Below the pieces are notes generated by a model, which was not told where the DNA came from, made no database searches, and saw nothing but the letters and a program-made list of their open reading frames with translations. Shown here in pieces: positions 1 through 7,649 of a stretch of 64,000 bases of DNA. Each line of letters begins with the position of its first letter. Position 1 is the first letter of the stretch. The DNA lies in IMG/VR virus record IMGVR_UViG_3300008261_000001, positions 124,001 to 188,000 of that record; one strand, written 5' to 3'. Position numbers and translations under genes: made by a program. Source of the stretch: a virus.

Positions 1-1255
1 CTTGATCCACTTGTACGCTCATAGACTGAAGTGGAGCGGCGGCGAGGGCGAGGTTAATGAAAGGTCTAACAAGTGGAGGGGTATTACTAGCAGGGTGATA
101 AAGCATAACCTGCTCTATAGCCGCCTTCATCCACGCCTCTGCCTTAGACTCTGACATTAGCTCCACACCCCTAAGAAAACCAGAATCGGTACAAATCTTA
201 TGGGAGATAGAGTGTGTCGTAGAGCCAATAAAACGACCAGAATCCGATGCTCCATTCGAGTACTTAGATGCCCTAGACTTCAACTCGTTAGAAGCCTCCT
301 TGCCGAAGGTCGTGGCGATTATCTGATCAGGGCTGGCACCTAACTCGTTAATGGTGTAGGCGATCTTAGATGCCAACACACGAGTCTTACCAGAACCTGC
401 ACCCGCAGCAATAATCGACTTACCCGTCACCATCATCGCTTCCTCTTGCTCTGGAGTGAGCCTTTGGATCTCTCCAGTTCGAGTTTGGAAACTTGTGTTG
501 GTGTTGATTACACGACCCGCCTCTGCCAACAAAGCCTGCCTGTCTTCCGAACCTTTCGTCATATCCAAGAGCTTGTCGTACAAAACCTCGCGGTTTTGAA
601 GCATCTTGATCTGCTCCCCTTCAGGCAAACCACCCGCCCTGATCCTCGCATCTAAGCTCTTAATCTCCCCCGCCAGCTTCGCTACCTCCCTTATGTCCCT
701 AAGGCTTTGCTCCACAGGGTTCGCTTGCTCCAATAGAGCACACGCATCAGCTATCCATTTCCCTATCGACTGTGCCTTGCTCGCCCTCTCGACTAAGAGT
801 AGACCGTTAAGATCCACCATAACATCAAGACAAGCATTGCTAACCCCAATCAAAGCTACTTGAGTCGGCTTATCTGTAAAAGCTGACTTCAAAAGAGGCT
901 GACGAGTTTTAAACCAACCAAAAACACTCTTATAAACACGGCTTACAGCCACCACACGCTTTATCGTGACTTGTGGCGTCCCGACCAACCTAGATAAATA
1001 AGCCACTAAACGAGGCTTACTCTTTAAACCGTCAAACGCCTGCCCCTCAAGCAAACTTAAAATAGACTTCTCAGTTTCGAGAAACTCCTCTTTGAAACGC
1101 CTCAAGAGAGCCTCCGCATCTCCCATTAAAGCAGAAACATCGACACCGCTCTCTACAGAAAGCTCCTCAACAGCCCTAACAGCTAGAGAAAACTTGATTA
1201 AATCAGCTTGAAGCCTTGTCTCAGGCAAGGGTCCAGTAGCGGTCTTTACTCTCAT
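1..1255 (-). CDS. UvrD/PcrA-type superfamily 1 DNA helicase, N-terminal part (cut by window edge)
   Basis: The leftward frame starts at ATG 1253-1255 and is still open at base 1, so only the first ~418 residues are visible. Residues 1-260 are helical and unrecognised. A helicase core follows: a Q-motif-like stretch (LTPEQEEAM), Walker A GAGSGKT at 285-291, motif Ia (IIATTFGKEASNELKSR) and motif Ib (GSTTHSISH). This order is typical of UvrD/Rep helicases, ATP-driven 3'-5' translocases in replication and repair. The long N-terminal extension is unusual because UvrD normally begins with the Q motif. AGGAG lies 6-7 nt before the start, at the edge of a leader hairpin. The C-terminal motifs are outside the window. 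Confidence 0.85.
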   Translation of the reverse strand, partial: MRVKTATGPLPETRLQADLIKFSLAVRAVEELSVESGVDVSALMGDAEALLRRFKEEFLETEKSILSLLEGQAFDGLKSKPRLVAYLSRLVGTPQVTIKRVVAVSRVYKSVFGWFKTRQPLLKSAFTDKPTQVALIGVSNACLDVMVDLNGLLLVERASKAQSIGKWIADACALLEQANPVEQSLRDIREVAKLAGEIKSLDARIRAGGLPEGEQIKMLQNREVLYDKLLDMTKGSEDRQALLAEAGRVINTNTSFQTRTGEIQRLTPEQEEAMMVTGKSIIAAGAGSGKTRVLASKIAYTINELGASPDQIIATTFGKEASNELKSRASKYSNGASDSGRFIGSTTHSISHKICTDSGFLRGVELMSESKAEAWMKAAIEQVMLYHPASNTPPLVRPFINLALAAAPLQSMSVQVDQ

Positions 1256-1263
1256 AAGTAGCT

Positions 1264-1298
1264 CCTATGTGTGCTTAGATTATCCAAACACACATAGG
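1264..1298 (-). promoter_or_regulatory. leader hairpin upstream of the UvrD-like helicase
   Basis: On the minus strand, CCTATGTGTG and CACACATAGG form a perfect 10-bp stem around a 15-nt loop containing TTTGGATAATC. The 3' arm runs directly into AGGAG, the ribosome-binding site. A TTTATA box lies just 5' of the stem. The layout matches the leaders of many other genes in this window. Confidence 0.6.
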
Positions 1299-1317
1299 GT
1301 TATAAACAAAGTATAAA

Positions 1318-2391
1318 TTATAAACCCTTTGCCCCAATCCTTACATACCCACGCCTAGAACCTAACTCCCAATCACTACTTCTTAACAAGAGCTTCTTCG
1401 CACTACCTCGCCCCAAAAATACCACCTGCTTAGTCGTGTTGTTCCTTAAGTCTACACTCGCACTCTTAAACTCATAACCCAACCTCAACTTGTCCAAGTA
1501 CTCCCCACGAGCCACCGACACAACATCACCACTTGGACTCACCAACAACACCGGCTTATCCGACCACGACTTCACCTGCCCTTCCGACTTCACTTGCTTT
1601 ACTCCCTCTAGATTGGAAATCACATCGTAGTTCACCCTCTCAAGTCCATAATGCGTCCCAAACTGAAAACCATGCTCCACCACCAAGTGCTTCACCACAT
1701 CATGCTGTCCACAGCTATACACACCTATGTCCGAGCGGTAAATGTTCACCACCCCCTTCGAACATAAAGACCAACCTAATCGAAAATAATCGGATAACTC
1801 ATCTCGGTTAATGGATAAAACCACTCCGTTTTTCTCTATCCTTATTGGCTTAACCATGTTGCTCCTTCTAAGGTTCTCTCTCCTAGAAGCACAGCGAAAC
1901 CTACCCCTCAACCACTCCATGAAAATCGGGTCCCTGAGCTTAATCTTATAGGCTTCTATCCTTTTAACAGCTACGGAACCTTGCCTAGACAAGAGTACTT
2001 TTGCTCGATACTTGTTGTCTGCCCATAAAGACTTTCCAATTTGCCTAGACCGCTCTATGTTGCTTGGGTTTTTGTAAAATGCCCGCATAAAGGAAGAAGA
2101 AACCCCACGCCCACCCGCGTCCATGTTCAAACACAAAAGGTCGTGTTCCGCACCACCTATGTACTTCTCACCTATAAGCTCTCTCTCATAGGCATAGGCT
2201 TCGCTCTCATCCTCGAAGTCCTTTAAGATTTCTTTCTCAAAGTCCTGTGGGTGAGCCCTGTACTTACGCAAGAATAGAATACCAGACCCAAGATACCTCG
2301 AACCATCTGGGTCTTTAGACGAGTAAGTACCCTTGCCTATGTAGTACTCCCCCGTAACCTTGTTTAACTGCCGATACACATACGATGCCAT
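1318..2391 (-). CDS. GIY-YIG family endonuclease (probable homing endonuclease)
   Basis: About 357 residues. The N-terminus carries a GIY-YIG-type signature: YVY at 4-6, then YYIG at 16-19 followed by KGT, and later a conserved-looking SRYLGSG and an acidic YERELIGE segment. The family cuts DNA, and phage members are usually mobile endonucleases. Residues after ~100 are unrecognised and presumably bind DNA. The start is ATG 2389-2391, preceded by GAAGGGAGC. An upstream in-frame TTG at 2406 overlaps that ribosome-binding site and is rejected. The gene sits between nrdB and a helicase gene, a common kind of homing-endonuclease location near replication and nucleotide genes. Confidence 0.8.
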   Translation of the reverse strand: MASYVYRQLNKVTGEYYIGKGTYSSKDPDGSRYLGSGILFLRKYRAHPQDFEKEILKDFEDESEAYAYERELIGEKYIGGAEHDLLCLNMDAGGRGVSSSFMRAFYKNPSNIERSRQIGKSLWADNKYRAKVLLSRQGSVAVKRIEAYKIKLRDPIFMEWLRGRFRCASRRENLRRSNMVKPIRIEKNGVVLSINRDELSDYFRLGWSLCSKGVVNIYRSDIGVYSCGQHDVVKHLVVEHGFQFGTHYGLERVNYDVISNLEGVKQVKSEGQVKSWSDKPVLLVSPSGDVVSVARGEYLDKLRLGYEFKSASVDLRNNTTKQVVFLGRGSAKKLLLRSSDWELGSRRGYVRIGAKGL

Positions 2392-2475
2392 TAAAGCTCC
2401 CTTCAAAGTAGTTCTTGAAGGGTAGCATATACAAACACCTCAGTCAAATAATACCTCTGTCAAAATAACCCTATT

Positions 2476-3447
2476 TTACGACACTTCTGACCAATCCCAA
2501 TCCCCTGTTAACCCGTTAGCAGAGTAGTCGCTCACCGTGCCTTCAAAGAAGTTCTTGAAGGAGTCTCCGCTAATGATCCAATCGAGCCAAGAGATGGGGT
2601 TATCTTTTTGCTTAAAGATGGGTTTAAGACCAAGCTGTAGGAGTCGTCTATCAGCGAGGTAGCGGATGTAGGTCTTGATGTCTTTAGAGGTGAGGTCGTT
2701 GATGGCACCGTCTTTTGGAAAGACGAGGTCAACGAGAGCGTCTTCGAGTTCGACTGCCTTTTCGTAGTTGGTGTAGATGTACGACTTGAGGTCGTCACGC
2801 ACAACGCGGGGAAACTGCTCAATGTAGGCGTGAAAGAGCTTGGTCATGCCCTCTACATGAAGGGTTTCATCACGGATGGACCATTCCACGATTTCGCACA
2901 TACCCTTCATCTTTCCAAAACGCTGATAGTTAAGGAGCATGACGAAGGCAGAGAACAAGCTCATGCCCTCATTACAGACGGAGCGGGCAAGCTCAAAGGC
3001 GAGGTGGGTAGCCTTACCGAGACCCTCAGGAGCTTGGGTCATAAACTCGATCTTTTCCCGCATCTGCTGAAACTCAAGGAAAGCTGAGTACTCGCTCTCA
3101 GCCAAACCAAGCGTATCGTTCAGTAAAGCGTAAGCCCGCTGATGCGTCCCCTCACGATTGGCGAAGGATAACAACATATTTCGGATTTCGTTGTTCTTGA
3201 ACGCCTTGATGAAGATGTCGCAGTAGTTGCCACCTACAGCCACATCGGACTGAGTAAATATCCTCAGTATCTGAGTGATGTGTTCTTTCTCAGTGGGGGA
3301 AATGACCCCACCTTTCCATTGGTTCACATCGTCTTGTAGCTTGGCTTCCCAAGAACCCCAATGGATTTTCTCATGTTCTTCCGCAGCTTGCATAGCCCAC
3401 GGATAGGTGAAGGGCTTATAAGTCTTACTTGGATCTACGAGGCTCAT
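2476..3447 (-). CDS. nrdB: ribonucleotide reductase class I, small (radical-generating) subunit
   Basis: 323 residues. NrdB holds the di-iron centre and tyrosyl radical that activate NrdA for making deoxyribonucleotides. The metal ligands can all be placed: D68 (QSDVAVGG), E99 and H102 (NREGTHQRAY), E160 (VCNEGMSLF), E194 and H197 (RDETLH). The radical Tyr is Y106, four residues after H102 as in E. coli NrdB. The start is ATG 3445-3447 with CGGAGA upstream; a GTG 20 codons earlier has no good ribosome-binding site and would lie inside a hairpin. The protein has the length of NrdF/short NrdB types. The NrdA partner is encoded on the same strand at 4841-7516, separated by small genes. Confidence 0.95.
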   Translation of the reverse strand: MSLVDPSKTYKPFTYPWAMQAAEEHEKIHWGSWEAKLQDDVNQWKGGVISPTEKEHITQILRIFTQSDVAVGGNYCDIFIKAFKNNEIRNMLLSFANREGTHQRAYALLNDTLGLAESEYSAFLEFQQMREKIEFMTQAPEGLGKATHLAFELARSVCNEGMSLFSAFVMLLNYQRFGKMKGMCEIVEWSIRDETLHVEGMTKLFHAYIEQFPRVVRDDLKSYIYTNYEKAVELEDALVDLVFPKDGAINDLTSKDIKTYIRYLADRRLLQLGLKPIFKQKDNPISWLDWIISGDSFKNFFEGTVSDYSANGLTGDWDWSEVS

Positions 3448-3464
3448 ATATGTCTCCGATAGGA

Positions 3465-3498
3465 TAGAGGGGGGAGTACCATACCCTCCCCTATCTAT
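3465..3498 (-). promoter_or_regulatory. leader hairpin upstream of nrdB
   Basis: Minus-strand GATAGGGGAG pairs imperfectly with CTCCCCCCTCTATC around GGTATGGTA, 18 nt before the nrdB start and 5' of its ribosome-binding site. It could be a 5' stabiliser or a regulatory hairpin. No U-tract follows, so a simple terminator is less likely. Confidence 0.4.
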
Positions 3499-3567
3499 GA
3501 GAGACACCTATACAAGATCTAGTTGCGTTTTACTAACGCAGACCCACTTAACGCTCCCTTGTTCTCT

Positions 3568-3747
3568 CTAGAGCCCTATCCTCTTTCCCAACGGGATCAG
3601 CATCCCCTTGTATTGCTTTTTCTCCGTTGGGGAGAGAGTCATGAAGATAGCCGAGGCTTCAGAGTAAAGGGCTACAGCCTCCCCTAGCTTGCCTTGATCC
3701 ATAGCGTCTATGCCGTCTAGGATTAACAATAAAAGTTTCTTAGTCAT
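3568..3747 (-). CDS. small hypothetical protein (59 aa)
   Basis: Begins MTKKLLLLILDGIDAMDQGK and ends GKRIGL. Its ATG overlaps the stop of the upstream gene by 8 nt (GATGACTAA), indicating translational coupling, and GAGAGGAAG lies upstream. The sequence is helical with a middle SPTEKKQYKGML segment. No family is recognised. It lies between nrdB and an equally small gene in a leftward group. Confidence 0.65.
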   Translation of the reverse strand: MTKKLLLLILDGIDAMDQGKLGEAVALYSEASAIFMTLSPTEKKQYKGMLIPLGKRIGL

Positions 3748-3925
3748 CGTGAAGTGCTTCCTCTCTCTTGTCGTATGCCCACAACCAGTCTTCTCTGGAG
3801 GGGGCTTGTTTCATGGTGTCGCTGAACTCAGCGAGCGTCTTATCGAAATCGCTACCCGTCACAGCGAAGTATGTGAGGGTTATGGCGAGGTTCTCGATCT
3901 TTTGTCTAAAGGCTTGCTTATCCAT
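3740..3925 (-). CDS. small hypothetical protein (61 aa)
   Basis: Starts at ATG 3923-3925 with a strong AAGGAGA 9 nt upstream and ends in an 8-nt overlap with the next leftward gene. The sequence is charged and helical (KTLAEFSDTMKQAPSREDW). There is no signal peptide or membrane segment and no recognised family. The overlap suggests the two small products are made together. Confidence 0.7.
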   Translation of the reverse strand: MDKQAFRQKIENLAITLTYFAVTGSDFDKTLAEFSDTMKQAPSREDWLWAYDKREEALHDD

Positions 3926-3999
3926 TTTTTTGGTTCTCCTTGTGTAGTTGTTTTTTCAGCGACATTGAGGGACTATCTACCCTATTCTCCACACGCTAG

Positions 4000-4401
4000 T
4001 TAGGAGAGGGCTGATAGATAAAAATACTTATTGTAGTTAAGGGCTGAGACAGGGACACGCTGTACGAGGGTGAACTGACACTCCTCGAAGAGCTTGAGGT
4101 CAAACTCGGTTGCGTTTCGGCTCGCGGTCGAGGGTAGCATAACAACCACAGCGTCCCAATCCTTGAGGGTCACAAACCCTCCCTTACACTCGGTGGTGGT
4201 CAAACCTTTAGCGAGGGCGGCGGTGGACGGATGAGCGGGATTGATAGCGTTCTCAAGAACGCCCTTCTCCTCCGCAAGAGCGATGACCTCCTTCGCTTGG
4301 TCCGCTGTGAGGTCTTGGAAGTGGGCGAACCCCTCGCCCTCGATCATGCGGTTGGTGAAGGCGGAGCTGAGAACAATGCGGTTGGTAGGGAACTTGATCA
4401 T
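4000..4401 (-). CDS. DUF1874 / STIV B116-like protein, candidate viral ring nuclease (AcrIII-1 type)
   Basis: 133 residues. The order IVLSSAF (9-15), an Ala/Glu-rich helix, then AINPAHPSTAALAKGL (52-67) and a hydrophobic WDAVVVMLP strand resembles DUF1874, whose hallmark is S/N-A-F near the start and AIGHE-S-T-A in the middle; here H57 sits in AHPSTA. Some DUF1874 proteins are known to degrade cyclic tetra-adenylate and so block type III CRISPR signalling. The match is from remembered motifs and is partial: the GHE is changed to AHP. The gene is driven by one of nine shared promoter-like elements, in a perfect 31-bp inverted repeat facing the gene at 4583. Codons are C-rich, unlike the virion genes. 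Confidence 0.5.
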   Translation of the reverse strand: MIKFPTNRIVLSSAFTNRMIEGEGFAHFQDLTADQAKEVIALAEEKGVLENAINPAHPSTAALAKGLTTTECKGGFVTLKDWDAVVVMLPSTASRNATEFDLKLFEECQFTLVQRVPVSALNYNKYFYLSALS

Positions 4402-4435
4402 GTATGTGTCCTTCGGAGTGTGTTGGTTCTGTCGC

Positions 4436-4478
4436 TGTCCCCCCTACTAATGAGCTAGTTCCCCACTTGGGATAAAAA
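4436..4478 (-). promoter_or_regulatory. bipartite promoter-like element, copy B
   Basis: Minus strand TTTTTATCCCAA, 14-nt spacer, CATTAGTAGGGGGG, ~35 nt before the start of the DUF1874-like gene. The spacer is identical to copy A on the other strand. Confidence 0.6.
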
Positions 4479-4544
4479 TGAGAAAAAAATCTTTTTTTGA
4501 AAAACCTTTCCACTTTTTATCCCAAGTGGGGAACTAGCTCATTA
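4448..4544. repeat. perfect 31-bp inverted repeat holding two head-to-head promoters
   Basis: Arms 4448-4478 and 4514-4544 are exact reverse complements, separated by 35 nt with A7 and T7 runs. Each arm is a complete copy of the bipartite promoter-like element, pointing outward to the genes at 4401 (leftward) and 4583 (rightward). Confidence 0.9.
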
Positions 4545-4549
4545 ATGGG
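4514..4549 (+). promoter_or_regulatory. bipartite promoter-like element, copy A
   Basis: TTTTTATCCCAA, spacer GTGGGGAACTAGCT, CATTAATGGG, 34 nt before the ATG at 4583. Part of the 31-bp inverted repeat. Confidence 0.6.
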
Positions 4550-4582
4550 TGCGTACACACCCACACAGCTAAGGAGTCCCGC

Positions 4583-4822
4583 ATGGGCTACTACGAGCTT
4601 CAGCAGACCACCAACGACTTTGTCCTCGACACCGCCATGTCCCTCGACGATAAGCCCCTCACGGAAGCACAGCTCACCAAGCTCGTCAACACCTATATCC
4701 GCAAGGTTGCCCGTACTAAGGAGGGCAAGCTCGACCTCGCTGATGTCCTCGGGCTCAAGAAGGTGGAGAACATCCTCCCCTCCCTCGTCCGTCGGGTGAA
4801 GAACACTCAGAAGATCAAGTAA
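4583..4822 (+). CDS. small hypothetical protein under the shared accessory promoter (79 aa)
   Basis: Starts MGYYELQQTTNDFVLDTAMS with AAGGAG 7 nt upstream. It is mostly helical, lysine-rich at the C-terminus (RRVKNTQKIK) and resembles no family I know. Codons end mainly in C or G (CTCGTCAACACC style), unlike the T/A-ending codons of the neighbouring nrd and helicase genes, which suggests high expression. It faces nrdA convergently, with 18 nt between stops. Promoter copy A lies directly upstream. Confidence 0.75.
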   Translation: MGYYELQQTTNDFVLDTAMSLDDKPLTEAQLTKLVNTYIRKVARTKEGKLDLADVLGLKKVENILPSLVRRVKNTQKIK

Positions 4823-4840
4823 GACCCACCCCCACTCCGC

Positions 4841-7516
4841 TCACCCCTGACAGCTAAGGCACTCGTCTACTTCTTTAAGTGCCTTACGCTCGACCTTTTG
4901 GGAGACTTTATCTGCCACCACACCTGCTGAGGTACGGAGGTAATAGAGTCCCTTAAGTCCCTTCTTCCAAGCGGACAAGTGAACAGCGTTGACATAGTTC
5001 ACATCTGACCCTGCTGGAAAGAACAAGTTGACGCTCTGACCTTGACATATCCATTCTTGGCGGACAGAGGCGTGTTCGACTATCCACATTTGGTCTAGCT
5101 CGAACGCGGTCTTAAATACCTGCTTGTCGTGGTCGGTTAAGAAATCCAAGTGCTGTACGCTCCCTTGTTTAAGGATAACAGATTGGATAGTTTCATTGAG
5201 CCAACCATCGGGATTCTCTTGGGATAAGCTGTGAGTTTTTAGTTTATCCAATAGGTATTTATTCACCTGTAGGAAAGAACCTGCCCTAGTTCTATGGGTA
5301 AAGGCGTTGGACTTCCACGGCTCAATAGAGGGTGAAGTATCCAAAATGATGGCGGAGTTAGCGTTGGGGGCGATGGCGAGGAGGTGCGAGTTCCTCATGC
5401 CTGTGCCGATGCCGTCTAGGTACTCACCTTTAAGCTGTGCTAGACGCTGAGAAGAAGCGACCGACTTATCTTTTATGTGGTTAAAGATTTTCCTATTGGC
5501 GATGGTAGCCCAGAGGGACTCGAAGGCGATGTTTTTCTTTTGTAGATAGGAGTGGAAGCCCATAGTGCCGAGTCCAAGCGACCGCTCGTGTTTAGCCGAG
5601 TAAATAGCTTTGGATAACTTAGCGGGTGCATGGTCTATGAAGTACTGAAGCACATCGTCTAGGAACTCAACCAAGTCCTCAACGATGGTGGTGTTTTCCC
5701 ACTCGTCAAAGTACTCTAAGTTTAGGCTGGAGAGACAACAGACAGCGGAGCGGTCTTTGGCTGTGGGAAGATGGATCTCGTTGCAGTTTCCTGTGAGAAC
5801 CCCATTGAAAACACCCATATGTCGTAGGGGCTCGTTAAAACAATAGGTGTCTGCATAACCGTTTTCAGTCACACTCTCGATCTTGACGAAGCGAGAGGCA
5901 GAGCGGGAGGGTGTATGTTGTTCGATGGTGAGTCGGTGTGTCTTCAGTCCAAGATTGAGGAGCTTTTGTGTGTCTACGGAGTTAATAAGGATACGCCACG
6001 CTTCACGACACCTATAAACGCCTCCGCCTCTGACTCCGAAGTCGATGTTCCTCTCGCCTGCGAAGTGGGAAATCTTCGGTTGTACACCAAGAGTGTTGAG
6101 CATGAGGCTCAAGTCGGTCAAGAAACCCCTATTTGTGGACACTAGCTGTAGTGACTGATTTTTACCATTTCTTGACACACAACCGTCAGCGTCTAAGAGA
6201 CCAGAGAGCCAATCCATTCTCGTCTTGAGAGATAGGTTCAAAGGCACCTGAAACTTGGGCTTAATGTCTGATTTTGGATATTTCACAACGAGTCGGTTTT
6301 GATCCTCGTTTCTGTAAACCTTAGCCTGTGGGGTAATCAACTTATCCAATAAGGAGGTCTTTGCTCCATAAAGATAAGTGATGGGTTGCTTCACTTGGTT
6401 GTATGTCCCGTCTCCTGTGAAAAATCCGCAAGCATAAGCATTTTCCCAATAGCCTTGTCCATCGACTGTAGGTAAATCAAACTTCAGTAGCTTGAGTCCG
6501 CTCTTGAGGTCTTTTGCTTCAAGGACTCTCTCATTTTCGTCATAAAACTTGTGATAAGGGGTTGTATTAAGGGTGACTCCATTAGTGAGTTTCACCTCCA
6601 AAATCTGTTGGTTTTCACCCGTCTTTAAGATCCGAGTTTGAGACCAAGTCTTTCCATTCCAAACCTCCACCTCACGCCCCACTAGAGACTCAATCGGAAA
6701 GTATCCATTTTTCGTTAAGATTTGTGTGTCGCCTCTAACGCACAGATTAGAGCCGTGTATTTCTAACCCTTTGTCTTTGAGGGCTTGGGGTAAATGGCGA
6801 TTAGCCGTATCTATGAAGTTCAAGTAAGGCTCACCTGTACGAAACCTTACCTCTAAGATTCTCTGCCAAAGGCTACGGGCATCTAGGGTGTCCCTCACCT
6901 CTTTGCTCTTAGGGTCGATCAAGTCCCATGTGCCTCCCTTGAACACCGCCTCCATGAACTTATCCGTGATGTTGATGGCGTTGTTGAGGGTGAAGCACTT
7001 TCTGTTCGTATCTCCACCTGTGGGGACACGGATATTTAAGAACTCTACGATGTCGGGGTGGGACACCTCCAAATAAGCCGCATACGAGCCTTTACGGGTT
7101 GAACCTTGCTTATAAGCACCCATGTCGGCATCGACCGTCTTTAGAAAGGGAATGGGTCCAGGGGCTTTATTGGATACCGAGCGTATATTTGACCAATGTC
7201 CACCTACACCACCACCCAAGACGCTCATCCACCGCAGTTCTTCGGAGTGAGAAATCAACCCCTCGATGGTGTCGTCCACATAGGTGAGAAAACAAGAGAT
7301 GGGCATCCCTTGTCCCTCAGCGTTGGATAAGATGGGTGAGGAGAACATGAACCAACCTTTAGAGGCGTAGTCGAATATCCTCTGAGCTAGTTCTTTGTTG
7401 GGCGTGTACGCATAAGCGGCTCTCTTAAAAGCGTCTAGGGGAGAGCTGTCTTCTCCCTTTAGGTAGTAGCTCTCTAATAAAGACTTGGCGTGGTCTGAAA
7501 AATGGAAACTATCCAT
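4841..7516 (-). CDS. nrdA: ribonucleotide reductase class I, large (catalytic) subunit, interrupted by an intein
   Basis: 891 residues before splicing, ~572 after removal of the intein (residues 259-577). Catalytic features: redox Cys75 (PISCF), N257 and, after splicing, C578 and E580, which rebuild the NLC-x-E radical site; the second redox Cys at 593/594; Y858-Y859 of the radical path (GLYYLRTS); and a C-terminal CLSC pair (886, 889) that re-reduces the active site. C75 corresponds to E. coli C225, so the N-terminal ATP-cone region used for dATP inhibition is absent. The start is ATG 7514-7516 with CGGAGA upstream. It works with NrdB (2476-3447). Confidence 0.96.
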   Translation of the reverse strand: MDSFHFSDHAKSLLESYYLKGEDSSPLDAFKRAAYAYTPNKELAQRIFDYASKGWFMFSSPILSNAEGQGMPISCFLTYVDDTIEGLISHSEELRWMSVLGGGVGGHWSNIRSVSNKAPGPIPFLKTVDADMGAYKQGSTRKGSYAAYLEVSHPDIVEFLNIRVPTGGDTNRKCFTLNNAINITDKFMEAVFKGGTWDLIDPKSKEVRDTLDARSLWQRILEVRFRTGEPYLNFIDTANRHLPQALKDKGLEIHGSNLCVRGDTQILTKNGYFPIESLVGREVEVWNGKTWSQTRILKTGENQQILEVKLTNGVTLNTTPYHKFYDENERVLEAKDLKSGLKLLKFDLPTVDGQGYWENAYACGFFTGDGTYNQVKQPITYLYGAKTSLLDKLITPQAKVYRNEDQNRLVVKYPKSDIKPKFQVPLNLSLKTRMDWLSGLLDADGCVSRNGKNQSLQLVSTNRGFLTDLSLMLNTLGVQPKISHFAGERNIDFGVRGGGVYRCREAWRILINSVDTQKLLNLGLKTHRLTIEQHTPSRSASRFVKIESVTENGYADTYCFNEPLRHMGVFNGVLTGNCNEIHLPTAKDRSAVCCLSSLNLEYFDEWENTTIVEDLVEFLDDVLQYFIDHAPAKLSKAIYSAKHERSLGLGTMGFHSYLQKKNIAFESLWATIANRKIFNHIKDKSVASSQRLAQLKGEYLDGIGTGMRNSHLLAIAPNANSAIILDTSPSIEPWKSNAFTHRTRAGSFLQVNKYLLDKLKTHSLSQENPDGWLNETIQSVILKQGSVQHLDFLTDHDKQVFKTAFELDQMWIVEHASVRQEWICQGQSVNLFFPAGSDVNYVNAVHLSAWKKGLKGLYYLRTSAGVVADKVSQKVERKALKEVDECLSCQG
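5786..6742 (-). mobile_element. intein with LAGLIDADG endonuclease domain inside NrdA
   Basis: Residues 259-577 of the nrdA product. Block A starts at Cys259 (CVRGDTQILTKNGYFPIESL). Block B is TTPYHKF. Two dodecapeptide-like motifs (CGFFTGDGT near 363-371, LSGLLDADGC near 438-446) mark a LAGLIDADG homing endonuclease. The end reads FNGVLTGN, followed by extein Cys578. The usual penultimate His is Gly, a known but less common variant. Splicing joins SNL to CNE, so the intein splits the catalytic cysteine site of the enzyme. Confidence 0.92.
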
Positions 7517-7544
7517 TTTTTATTTCTCCGTAGTTTTTAAGTTA

Positions 7545-7587
7545 ATGGGAGTCGTACCCTATGCGGGCAGGACTCCCATCTATTATA
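7545..7587 (-). promoter_or_regulatory. nrdA leader: TATAAT box and hairpin
   Basis: On the minus strand TATAAT (complement of 7582-7587) is followed by ATGGGAGTC and GACTCCCAT, a perfect 9-bp stem with a 17-nt loop (7545-7579), 28 nt before the nrdA start. No clear -35 box is visible at standard spacing. Confidence 0.5.
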
Positions 7588-7649
7588 GTGTTGACTGAAC
7601 AGCTTGTGGTTTATTCAACCCTTCGCTGTGGAACGATAGTAGTGCTTAT

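Noticed and set aside
3465-3498. Rho-independent terminator before nrdB
   Set aside because: GC-rich stem but no T-run on either strand; better read as a leader hairpin.
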